A stretch of 5,934 nucleotides of DNA from UBA6109 sp035366835 (GTDB lineage: Bacteria > Desulfobacterota > Syntrophia > Syntrophales > UBA6109). Where the stretch lies: the NCBI GenBank assembly GCA_035366835.1, contig DAOSIS010000055.1, forward strand, positions 1 to 5,934, written 5' to 3'. The translations under genes and the position numbers were made by a program. The notes beneath the pieces were generated by a model. That model made no database searches and had not been told where the DNA came from. It worked only from the letters and a program-made list of their open reading frames with translations. This document shows positions 1-5,763 of this stretch, piece by piece (positions within the stretch are counted from its first letter, which is position 1; each line of letters begins with the position of its first letter).

Positions 1-20
1 GGCGCGGGACGACACGCTGA

Positions 21-47
21 GGCGTCCGCGCGGGCGCGTGAGACGCC
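21..47 (+). other. GC-rich hairpin ahead of the first gene
   Basis: GGCGTC at 21-26 pairs with GACGCC at 42-47, and inside it CGCG at 27-30 pairs with CGCG at 35-38, leaving a four-base loop and a three-base bulge. The structure ends one base before the GGGAG ribosome binding site at 48-52. There is no T tract after it, so it is not a standard terminator. It could be the tail of an upstream gene or a leader structure; in DNA this GC-rich it could also be chance. No coding region can be assigned to bases 1-60. Confidence 0.3.
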
Positions 48-60
48 GGGAGTCGAAGAC

Positions 61-495
61 ATGCAGAACCAACGCGCGGGCAACACCCATGTTCTCCGGC
101 TGGACCGGGGCGAGGAGATCGTCACCGAACTGACCCGTTTCTGCAAGTCGCGGGGGATTGCCCTGGGCCTCGTCACGGGCATCGGGGCGGTCGACCGGGC
201 CACGATCGGCCTGTTCCGCCCCGCGGAGAAGCGGTACGAGGCGACGGAAATGACGGGGGACCACGAGATCCTGAACCTCGCCGGCAACGTCACGACGATG
301 AACGGCGAGGTCTATCTCCACCTCCACGTCACCCTGGGCGACGCGGCGCACCGGGCCTGGGGCGGGCACCTGAACGCCGCGTTTGTGAGCGCCACGGCGG
401 AGATCTTCGTCACCGTCCTCGAAGGCGCCTGCGAACGGGCCATGGACGAGACCGTCGGGCTCAACCTGATGCGGTTCGGATCACCCACCTCATGA
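61..495 (+). CDS. PPC/DUF296-domain protein, putative DNA-binding
   Basis: A 144-residue protein made almost entirely of one PPC (DUF296) domain, the fold also found in plant AT-hook proteins and in many stand-alone bacterial proteins of about this length. Visible hallmarks are GIGAV at 40-44, the central GNVT at 75-78, the HLHVTLGD stretch starting at H87, and GGHL at 101-104. H87, H89 and H103 are the histidines that in related structures form a metal site in a trimer. The start ATG has GGGAG at 48-52 with an 8-base spacer, which supports this start. It is followed after 28 bases by the MFS gene on the same strand, so they probably share a transcript. The bacterial proteins are usually annotated as DNA-binding, but no AT-hook is present here and the real role is unknown. 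Family assignment is firm; function is not. Confidence 0.88.
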   Translation: MQNQRAGNTHVLRLDRGEEIVTELTRFCKSRGIALGLVTGIGAVDRATIGLFRPAEKRYEATEMTGDHEILNLAGNVTTMNGEVYLHLHVTLGDAAHRAWGGHLNAAFVSATAEIFVTVLEGACERAMDETVGLNLMRFGSPTS

Positions 496-523
496 CGCCC
501 CCGCACGGCACACAGAGGCCCTC

Positions 524-1978
524 TTGAGGCCCGGCGGCCGGATGCACACGCCGCTGCCGCCGGAGACCGGAAACGACCGGGAATCCGGAAGTCCCGCCGT
601 GCGCCGAGCGACCCTGGTCACCGCCACCGTGACGGCCTTCCTCACCCCGTTTATGGGGTCGGCCGTCAATGTCGCCTTGCCCAGCATCGGCCGCGAACTC
701 GCCATGGACGCCATCGATCTGGGCTGGGTGGCCACGGCCTTCATCCTCGCGGCGGCGGCCAGCCTCGTCCCTTTCGGCCGCATCGCCGACATTCACGGAC
801 GCAAGCGGATCTTCATGTGGGGCGTCGTCCTGTTCACCGCCGCGTCGGGCCTCTGCGCCCTGGCCGCTTCGGCCCGGCTTCTCATCCTGGCACGGGTTAT
901 CCAGGGCGTGGGCGGCGCCATGATCTTCGGAACCGGCCCCGCCATCCTCGTTTCCGTCTTCCCCGCGGCCCAGCGGGGGCGGGTCCTCGGCTTCAACGTC
1001 GCCGCCGTCTACGTCGGTCTGTCCATCGGCCCGTTCCTAGGCGGACTGCTGACCCAGCACCTGGGCTGGCGGAGCATCTTCCTCGTCATGGTTCCCCTGG
1101 GATGCCTGCTCGTTTATTACATCCTGAGACACATGCCCGTCGAGTGGGCCGACGCCCGGGGAGAGCCCTTCGACACCGTCGGCGCGCTCCTCTACGCGTT
1201 CGGGTTGACGGCACTCATGTACGGGTTCTCCTGCCTCCCGGAGATGCGCGGCGCCGGATTCATCGCCGCGGGAGGCGCCGGGCTGGTCCTCTTCGCGGCC
1301 TGGGAGGTGCGCACCGCCTATCCCATCCTGAACATCCGGATCTTCCGTAGCAACCGCACCTTCGCGTTTTCCAATCTCGCCGCGCTGATCAACTACAGCG
1401 CCACCTTCGCCGTCTCGTTCCTGCTCAGCCTCTACCTGCAGTACATAAATGGGTTCACGCCCGTTCAGGCCGGCGTGGTCCTCGTGGCCACCCCGGTCAT
1501 CCAGGCGCTCCTTTCCCCGCTGGCGGGGCGCCTCTCCGACCGGATCGCCCCCCGTCTCCTCGCCTCGGGAGGCATGGCCGCCACGGTCGTCAGTCTCGTC
1601 ATGTTCACGCGGCTCGACGCGACCAGCACGCTGCCGTATATCCTGACGGGACTTGTCATCCTGGGCGGCGGCTTTGCCTTCTTCTCCTCGCCGAACATGA
1701 ACGCCATCATGAGCGCCGTTGACCGGAGTCTGTACGGCGTCGCTTCCGGCGTCTCGGGCGCCATGCGCCTGATCGGACAGATGATGAGCATGGGCATCGC
1801 GATGATCGCCTTCGCGATGACGATGGGGTGCACGCGCCTCTCTCCGGACTGCTACCCCCTGTTCCTGCGCGCGCTCACGATCATCTTCGCCATCCTATCC
1901 GTCCTGTGCACGGCCGGGGTCTTCGCCTCCCTCGCCCGCGGGCCGCGCGCCCGAACAGACGCGGCCGCGGGGCCATGA
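524..1978 (+). CDS. MFS multidrug-efflux type permease, DHA2 (14-helix) family
   Basis: A 484-residue integral inner-membrane transporter of the major facilitator superfamily, probably a proton-driven drug or metabolite exporter. Family signatures are VNVALPSIGREL at 48-59 (helix 1 motif of the DHA2/EmrB-QacA group), the motif A loop GRIADIHGRKR at 85-95, motif B RVIQGVGGAM at 124-133, and the antiporter motif C region GLSIGPFLGGLL at 165-176 followed by GWRSIF. A second motif A-like loop, AGRLSDRIAPR at 334-344, marks the other half. Length fits a 14-helix permease. The annotated start is TTG, with AGAGG at 514-518 and a 5-base spacer. An in-frame ATG at 542 is an alternative that removes six residues and has GAGG 12 bases upstream. 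No EmrA-like adaptor or outer-membrane channel gene is seen beside it, so it may act alone. Substrate cannot be read from sequence. Confidence 0.92.
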   Translation: MRPGGRMHTPLPPETGNDRESGSPAVRRATLVTATVTAFLTPFMGSAVNVALPSIGRELAMDAIDLGWVATAFILAAAASLVPFGRIADIHGRKRIFMWGVVLFTAASGLCALAASARLLILARVIQGVGGAMIFGTGPAILVSVFPAAQRGRVLGFNVAAVYVGLSIGPFLGGLLTQHLGWRSIFLVMVPLGCLLVYYILRHMPVEWADARGEPFDTVGALLYAFGLTALMYGFSCLPEMRGAGFIAAGGAGLVLFAAWEVRTAYPILNIRIFRSNRTFAFSNLAALINYSATFAVSFLLSLYLQYINGFTPVQAGVVLVATPVIQALLSPLAGRLSDRIAPRLLASGGMAATVVSLVMFTRLDATSTLPYILTGLVILGGGFAFFSSPNMNAIMSAVDRSLYGVASGVSGAMRLIGQMMSMGIAMIAFAMTMGCTRLSPDCYPLFLRALTIIFAILSVLCTAGVFASLARGPRARTDAAAGP

Positions 1979-2005
1979 TGTGGATCGTGAACGGATAGCG
2001 GCCAT

Positions 2006-2037
2006 AAAAAAGGCGGAGCCGATCAGACTCCGCCTTT
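2006..2037 (-). terminator. Rho-independent terminator of the small secreted-protein gene
   Basis: AAAGGCGGAG at 2009-2018 pairs perfectly with CTCCGCCTTT at 2028-2037 around a 9-base loop. Read on the minus strand, the stem is followed directly by TTTTTT (complement of the A run from 2006), the normal layout for an intrinsic terminator, and it lies about 30 bases past the stop codon at 2070. Read on the plus strand the stem is followed only by CCGAC, so for the converging MFS gene it would be weak unless the flanking A/T pairs serve in both directions. Confidence 0.88.
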
Positions 2038-2069
2038 CCGACAGGCCCTGAGGCCTTGAACCCTTCGGC

Positions 2070-2495
2070 TCAGTTTCTTTTCCCCTTGCCGGGCCCCTTG
2101 GCTTTTCCGCCGCGCTGGCCACGGTCGTCGCCATGCTTGCCGCCCTTGCGCGCATGCCGCGCTTTGTATTCCGGCACGTAGACGTTGTCGTACCACTGAT
2201 TGCGCACAAAATAGACGGGTCGATCACAGGCCTTGTATTTGTGACAATACTTCTTCCAGTTTTTCTCATGCCCGGGCGGAACATGCATATAAACCGGGGG
2301 CGGCGGCGCCACACTCACCGGCACGGGAGCGATCACAACGGGCCTGGGGAAAACGAGCTCCGGCTTGGGAAAGTTTCCCACGTCGATATGGCCGTAAAAG
2401 CCCGGCTGACCGATGGTGACCGAAACGCCGACGTCGGCCGCCTGGGCCGAAACGGCAATAAAGATCGTCACGATTACGAAGAGCATCTTTTTCAT
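2070..2495 (-). CDS. Small secreted/periplasmic protein of unassigned function
   Basis: A 141-residue protein with a clear Sec signal peptide: MKKMLF, a hydrophobic core to about residue 15, then SAQA-AD, giving probable signal peptidase I cleavage after A19. The mature part has a beta-like opening (VGVSVTIGQPGFYGHIDVG), a Pro/Val-rich linker at about 49-68, then HVPPGHEKNWKKYCHKYKAC at 71-90 with two cysteines (C84, C90) that could form a disulfide, then a Tyr/Trp-rich VYFVRNQWYDNVYVPEY stretch. The last 30 residues are Gly/Lys/Arg/His-rich and strongly basic. I recognise the layout (signal peptide, VTIGQPGFYG, YxHVPPGHxKNW) as a recurring uncharacterised proteobacterial protein type, from memory. 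The chosen ATG has GGGAGGA at 2510-2504 with an 8-base spacer. An earlier ATG at 2516 would swallow that site, so it is rejected. Transcription probably comes from the repeated element upstream. Confidence 0.85.
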   Translation of the reverse strand: MKKMLFVIVTIFIAVSAQAADVGVSVTIGQPGFYGHIDVGNFPKPELVFPRPVVIAPVPVSVAPPPPVYMHVPPGHEKNWKKYCHKYKACDRPVYFVRNQWYDNVYVPEYKARHARKGGKHGDDRGQRGGKAKGPGKGKRN

Positions 2496-2577
2496 GTTCT
2501 TTTTCCTCCCTTTCATGATCTTCCGCACAGGTTTCTCAGGCTTCGGCGAATGGCCGTTCAGCCGCCACCGCCCGCTG

Positions 2578-2593
2578 GGCAGGTTCCCCTGCC
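2578..2593 (-). other. Conserved GGA-loop hairpin in copy 1 leader
   Basis: On the minus strand GGCAGG and CCTGCC form a perfect 6-bp stem around the loop GGAA, a GNRA-type tetraloop. The sequence AGCGGGCGGTGGC follows at once (2576-2564). The other copy keeps both the hairpin (5-bp stem, one-base longer loop) and all 13 bases after it. If the promoter lies at the TTGACA upstream, this hairpin is in the 5' leader of the mRNA. Confidence 0.55.
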
Positions 2594-2645
2594 TGAACCG
2601 ATCCTGCCGGATCGCGCCCCAAGAATCCTCCCAGCCGCCGCCCGC

Positions 2646-2651
2646 TGTCAA
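2646..2651 (-). promoter_or_regulatory. Candidate -35 hexamer TTGACA, copy 1
   Basis: The minus strand reads GCTTGACA here, a perfect sigma-70 -35 hexamer, kept exactly in the other copy at 5703-5708. At 17 or 18 bases the -10 position reads GGATTC or GATTCT, a poor match, and it is not conserved between copies. It would therefore need an activator, which fits the dyads upstream, but the promoter call is tentative. Confidence 0.4.
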
Positions 2652-2668
2652 GCTCAATTCCCGTAAAG

Positions 2669-2682
2669 GTGATCAATATCAC
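2669..2682. promoter_or_regulatory. Second dyad GTGAT-N4-ATCAC, copy 1
   Basis: GTGATCAATATCAC is a palindrome with arms typical of CRP/FNR-family operators but a 4-base gap. Its centre (2675.5) is 24.5 bases upstream of the TTGACA hexamer. The other copy has GTGAT-T-ATCAC at 5729-5739, so the arms are kept while the gap differs. It could bind the same regulator weakly or a different one. Confidence 0.4.
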
Positions 2683-2690
2683 TTGATCTA

Positions 2691-2706
2691 TGTGATCACC
2701 TTCACA
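2691..2706. promoter_or_regulatory. CRP/FNR-family operator, copy 1
   Basis: TGTGA-TCACCT-TCACA matches the classic CRP half-sites with the canonical 6-base gap exactly. HcpR-type regulators of sulfate reducers use a similar TTGTGA-N6-TCACAA site, so the family member cannot be named from the site. The centre (2698.5) is 47.5 bases upstream of the TTGACA hexamer, which would put it near -83, an accepted class I activator position. The corresponding site in copy 2 has exactly the same spacing. Confidence 0.6.
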
Positions 2707-2767
2707 CACCTTTCGCATCCGAGCGGGTCGAACGGTTTTTTAAAGGATCTGTCGAATCCGCCACGGA

Positions 2768-2876
2768 CCATGGGGATAAAACGGAAGGAGGGGGATAGGC
2801 ACCGAAGACGCGATGGAACACCCCCGCTCAAGACAAAAAGCCCCCCCTCTCCCAACGTTCGGGATACGGAACGATG
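2768..2876. other. Intergenic tail between kinase gene and repeat copy 1
   Basis: No gene is supported here. Just past the kinase stop codon, on the minus strand, CGTTC (2873-2869) can pair with GAACG (2860-2856), and a GGGGGGGCTTTTTG tract follows, but the T run starts about 15 bases after the stem, so this is at best an imperfect terminator for the kinase gene. The remainder holds homopurine/homopyrimidine runs (GGAAGGAGGGGG at 2783-2794, a seven-C run at 2841-2847). Confidence 0.35.
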
Positions 2877-5399
2877 TCAGTCATTGCCGCCCAGGGTGGT
2901 CAGCAGAGGAAGGCTGATATAAAACGTGGCACCCCCCCAGTCGTTGTTCTCCACCCGAATCACTCCTCCATGATCCTTGACAATGCCGTAGGAAATGGAA
3001 AGCCCAAGCCCCGGACCCTTTTTCTGCGCCCGGGTCGTGAAGAAGGGATCGAAGATGTTGTTCAGATCTTCGCCCTGGATGCCGCGGCCGTTGTCGGCAA
3101 CCACAATCAGCAGTTGGTCGCGGCCGTCAGCCGTCCTTTCCAGGCCCGTCGAGATTTTCAATCGTTTATCCGTTTTCCCTTCCAGGGCGAGGGTGGCGTT
3201 CGAAATCAGGTTCATCATGACCTGTTCGATTTTTCCCCTGTCCATGGCAATCTTGGGCAAATCGTTTCGATAGCTCACTTCGGTGTCGATCATGTCGATG
3301 GTGAACGGCGTGACATATAAATGAAGAACACCGGCGATGACGTCATTGATATCCTCGATCGATATCTTCTTGTCGGAAACGCGGGTCACCTGTTTCAGGC
3401 TTTCGGCAGTGGCGGCAATGCGTTTGACCTGAGATACGCAAATGTTCAATTCCTCCTCCGCGTCGGCGGACAGGTTTTCCATGGACTGCATGATCTGCAA
3501 TTCCATCCCGATAATGTTCAAGGGATTGAGGATTTCATGGGCAACGCCGGCGGACAGTTGCCCCACGGCGGCCAGTTTCTCCGCCCGCACCAGTTGATCC
3601 CAGGACTCTTGGAAATCCCTCTGCGCCCGTTTGCGTTCTGTTATATCCCGCGAAACTCCGTGCAGGCCCGTCAGGACTCCCTGATCGTTGCGGATACCAC
3701 TGATGATGTTTTCGACCCAACGGGTTGAACCGTCTTTGTGGTAGTGTTCCACTTCAAGGGTCACCGTTCTGTCCAAATCCGCCCCACCTTGCGCTTCGAG
3801 ACGGAACTCCTCCGCCAGTTTTTCAGACACGGTCCTCAACGATTCGGGCGTTATGTGTTCGCTCGCATCCTGCCGCATTCTTTCTTCAGGCGTGAATCCG
3901 AACAATTTTTCGATCGAAGGACTGACGTAGAGCGTCCGCAGATTCAAGTCCATGATCCACACAATGTCGGTCATCTTGTCCGCAAGGAGCCGGTATTTTG
4001 CCTCGCTTTCCTCCAGGGCCTGTTTCGCCCGGCGGCGTTCCGTATAGTCGATGAGGGCGCCCCGATATCCCACGACGGTATTCAAACGGGTCACGGGGGC
4101 GGCGGACATGAGAACGGGCAGGGGGCTGCCGTCCTTCCGGATCATCGTGAATTCAACATTTTCGATTTTCCGCCCCTCTTGGATTCCTGTGAGATGATTC
4201 TCGACTTTGTGGCCATCGTCCGGCGCAAACAAGTCCTCCGCATTCAGACCTTTTTCGATATCCTCCTGCGTAAATCCGAAGGTTTCGAAACAAGTGCGAT
4301 TGATCGTGTTAAGCATGCCTTTCGCATCGACCTCGAACACGGATATGGGCAGAAACTCCAACAGCTCCCGGTATTTTCTCTCGCTTTCCCGAAGCGCCCG
4401 CTCGACCCGTTCGCGGGCCTCGATTTCCTTCTCGAGCTCGACGTTGTGCTTCTTGATTTTCTGAAACTGGGTGTCGAGATTGGCACGCGTGAGGGCGTTT
4501 TCGAGGGCAAAACCGACTTCGCCCAACATGATGGAAAGCATCCGCTGATCGCCGCTGTCGAAGATTCGCCCCTCCCTCTTGTTGGAAAGGTTGACGACCG
4601 CAACCAGCCTGTTTTCGACAAAAATGGGAAGACTCAAAAACGAAGGGGTGCCGTAAGCGGGATCGTTGGCCTTGCGCGTTCTTTCATCCTGCTCGATGTT
4701 TTCGACAAGCAGCGTCTTGCCCTCCGTCACGGCGTCCTTGGCGACATAATCCTCCCAATCGATCACCGCGTCCTTTTCCAGCGGTTCCTTGTGGCCTTTT
4801 TCGGCAACGACGCGGAGCTTGTACAACTTCTCGTTGTATACCTGCGATTCCCGGCCGCTCTGCAACAGAGCCAGTTTGCGCTGCGGGATGCTGGCTCCCT
4901 CCAGACGGAGAACCGATCCCGTCTGGGCGCCGGTGATGAACATCGATTTGTCCAACAGGAGACCCAGAATCCGGTCAAAATCCTTTTCCGCCCTCGTGAT
5001 TTCTAAAATGTCCTGTATCGTCAAAAGCTGGGAATGCTTCTGTCTCAATTCGTCCGTCGTCTGATCCAGTTTCCGGACAAGGTTTTTGAATGTGGAGGAA
5101 ATGCTATGAAGCTCGGCGATGTCGTGATGAACGTCCGTCATCGGCCCCTCCTCCGACATCGCTTTCTCCAGGGATTCGGAAATACGGGCAACTTTATCGA
5201 AGATCTGCCGAACGACGAGGAGCCCCCCCAACACAAGGGCAATAACCATGCCCAGCAGGATGAGATGGTGGTATTCGAATCTGTATCCGTCCTGGTAAAG
5301 GACAAAAGACAGCACCAGCAACGGGACGGCCAAGATGAGCGCTTCGACCAGCAGAAGTCTGTATCGTATTCTCTCCCTATCCGGATTCAGTGGATCCAT
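2877..5399 (-). CDS. Membrane-bound sensor histidine kinase (GAF-PAS-PAS-HisKA-HATPase)
   Basis: An 840-residue two-component sensor kinase. Two membrane helices at about 14-35 and 44-64 are split by only some eight residues, so there is no periplasmic sensor domain. A HAMP-like/coiled linker (65-130) leads to a GAF domain (about 138-305), a coiled coil (311-345), PAS 1 (about 341-453) and PAS 2 (about 463-588, ending GVSRDITERK). HisKA follows with the phosphoacceptor H621 in AGVAHEILNPLN. The HATPase domain shows N box residues N730 and N734, G1 box DNGRGI at 769-774, F box FDPFFTT at 783-789 and G2 box GPGLGL at 795-800, where Pro stands in place of the usual Thr. There is no receiver domain and no response regulator in the window, so the partner is encoded elsewhere. 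Signal sensing must be cytoplasmic or in the membrane. The ATG start has AAAGG about 10 bases upstream; the helix pair right after it supports this start. Confidence 0.95.
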   Translation of the reverse strand: MDPLNPDRERIRYRLLLVEALILAVPLLVLSFVLYQDGYRFEYHHLILLGMVIALVLGGLLVVRQIFDKVARISESLEKAMSEEGPMTDVHHDIAELHSISSTFKNLVRKLDQTTDELRQKHSQLLTIQDILEITRAEKDFDRILGLLLDKSMFITGAQTGSVLRLEGASIPQRKLALLQSGRESQVYNEKLYKLRVVAEKGHKEPLEKDAVIDWEDYVAKDAVTEGKTLLVENIEQDERTRKANDPAYGTPSFLSLPIFVENRLVAVVNLSNKREGRIFDSGDQRMLSIMLGEVGFALENALTRANLDTQFQKIKKHNVELEKEIEARERVERALRESERKYRELLEFLPISVFEVDAKGMLNTINRTCFETFGFTQEDIEKGLNAEDLFAPDDGHKVENHLTGIQEGRKIENVEFTMIRKDGSPLPVLMSAAPVTRLNTVVGYRGALIDYTERRRAKQALEESEAKYRLLADKMTDIVWIMDLNLRTLYVSPSIEKLFGFTPEERMRQDASEHITPESLRTVSEKLAEEFRLEAQGGADLDRTVTLEVEHYHKDGSTRWVENIISGIRNDQGVLTGLHGVSRDITERKRAQRDFQESWDQLVRAEKLAAVGQLSAGVAHEILNPLNIIGMELQIMQSMENLSADAEEELNICVSQVKRIAATAESLKQVTRVSDKKISIEDINDVIAGVLHLYVTPFTIDMIDTEVSYRNDLPKIAMDRGKIEQVMMNLISNATLALEGKTDKRLKISTGLERTADGRDQLLIVVADNGRGIQGEDLNNIFDPFFTTRAQKKGPGLGLSISYGIVKDHGGVIRVENNDWGGATFYISLPLLTTLGGND

Positions 5400-5567
5400 T
5401 TCGACGAAACCTTTCTATCGGCTTATGCAAAAACCTTTCACGCACGTTGGGGCAAAGCCGTTTGCCTTGTCGCAGCCGCGTTCCTGCAGGTCGGTCTGAC
5501 GCGAGGGGATGTACGACCGGACAACCTTCTGGAAGGATATCCCGGCGCCGATGATGGACGGCATTCG
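5400..5567 (-). other. Proximal leader of the kinase gene
   Basis: These 168 bases lie between repeat copy 2 and the kinase start. They are part of a possible small reading frame (separate entry). A purine-rich AGAAAGG at 5416-5410 serves as the kinase's ribosome binding site. I see no convincing terminator, riboswitch class or additional promoter here. Confidence 0.5.
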
Positions 5568-5675
5568 CCGCACGCCTGGGACTGCTTCGGCTCTGGATAG
5601 CGGTATTGCGCTTTTCAGGGGCCACCGCCCGCTCTGCAGGTTCCCCCTGCCTGACCACATCCCGGAAGATTTCAT
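5415..5675 (-). CDS. Possible 86-residue leader ORF ahead of the kinase gene
   Basis: An ATG at 5675 is preceded by GGGAGGA (5689-5683) with a 7-base spacer, one of the best ribosome binding sites in the window. The frame runs 86 codons to a TAG at 5417-5415, directly touching the AAAGG ribosome binding site of the kinase, whose ATG is 15 bases further on. That geometry suits translational coupling. Against it: the product is basic, Ser/Arg/Pro-rich and resembles no family I know; it overlaps the repeated element; and copy 1 keeps the GGGAGGA but not the ATG. It may be a leader peptide, a recently formed gene, or not translated at all. Confidence 0.22.
   Translation of the reverse strand: MKSSGMWSGRGNLQSGRWPLKSAIPLSRAEAVPGVRRMPSIIGAGISFQKVVRSYIPSRQTDLQERGCDKANGFAPTCVKGFCISR
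5636..5650 (-). other. Conserved GGA-loop hairpin in copy 2 leader
   Basis: On the minus strand GCAGG and CCTGC pair around GGGAA. The following AGCGGGCGGTGGC (5633-5621) is identical to copy 1. Relative to copy 1 the loop gains one G and the outer G-C pair is lost, so the folding potential is kept although the sequence has changed. Confidence 0.5.
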
Positions 5676-5702
5676 GATAAGGTCCTCCCACACACCGCCC
5701 GA

Positions 5703-5708
5703 TGTCAA
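5703..5708 (-). promoter_or_regulatory. Candidate -35 hexamer TTGACA, copy 2
   Basis: The minus strand reads GCTTGACA, identical to copy 1 and at the same distance from the upstream CRP-type dyad. The -10 position at 17 bases reads GGACCT, again poor. A better TATCAT at 5679-5674 is 23 bases away, too far for a normal sigma-70 promoter. Confidence 0.38.
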
Positions 5709-5728
5709 GCACAATCCCCGTCAAGGTG

Positions 5729-5739
5729 GTGATTATCAC
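5729..5739. promoter_or_regulatory. Second dyad GTGAT-N-ATCAC, copy 2
   Basis: GTGATTATCAC is a palindrome around a single central base. It occupies the same place as GTGAT-N4-ATCAC in copy 1, centred 26 bases upstream of TTGACA. The shortened gap is unlike a standard CRP site, so this copy may be weakened or may bind another protein. Confidence 0.3.
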
Positions 5740-5747
5740 TCGATATA

Positions 5748-5763
5748 GGTGACAATCGTCACA
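5748..5763. promoter_or_regulatory. CRP/FNR-family operator, copy 2
   Basis: GGTGA-CAATCG-TCACA matches the CRP-type dyad with one half-site base changed from TGTGA. The six gap bases differ at most positions from copy 1 while the half-sites are kept, the pattern expected of a selected operator. Its centre (5755.5) is 47.5 bases from the TTGACA hexamer, as in copy 1. Confidence 0.55.

Larger units (their letters stand above)
2523..2767 (-). repeat. Copy 1 of a duplicated intergenic regulatory element
   Basis: This stretch aligns in the same orientation with 5568-5829. The confident core is 2557-2767 against 5613-5829. Matching landmarks in order on the plus strand are CCGCAC (2523), GCTTCGGC (2540), GCCACCGCCCGCT (2564-2576), a GCAGG-TTCC-CCTGC hairpin (2578-2593), TCCTCCCA (2626-2633), CGCCC..TGTCAAGC (2646-2653), AAGGT and TATCAC (2666-2682), TTCACACAC (2701-2709), and ACGGTTTTT with CTGTCGAATC (2732-2758). 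Over the 84-base block covering the dyads and TTGACA the two copies differ at 17 positions by my count, with no indels. The element ends right before the ribosome binding site of the secreted-protein gene, so it forms that gene's promoter and leader. Confidence 0.85.

Noticed and set aside
2496..2657. N-terminal extension of the secreted protein to a TTG at 2657 or an ATG at 2516
   Set aside because: It would bury the strong GGGAGGA site at 2504-2510 and place about 54 (or 7) residues before an intact signal peptide. The ATG at 2495 is far better.
2834..2873. An intrinsic terminator directly after the kinase gene
   Set aside because: The 5-bp stem is weak and the T run begins about 15 bases beyond it, so it does not fit a standard terminator; noted only within the intergenic entry.
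3738..5006. A 422-codon open frame on the plus strand opposite the kinase gene
   Set aside because: It lies fully antisense to a kinase whose domains are unmistakable. Its translation has no recognisable family and no good ribosome binding site was evident. It is a reading-frame shadow.
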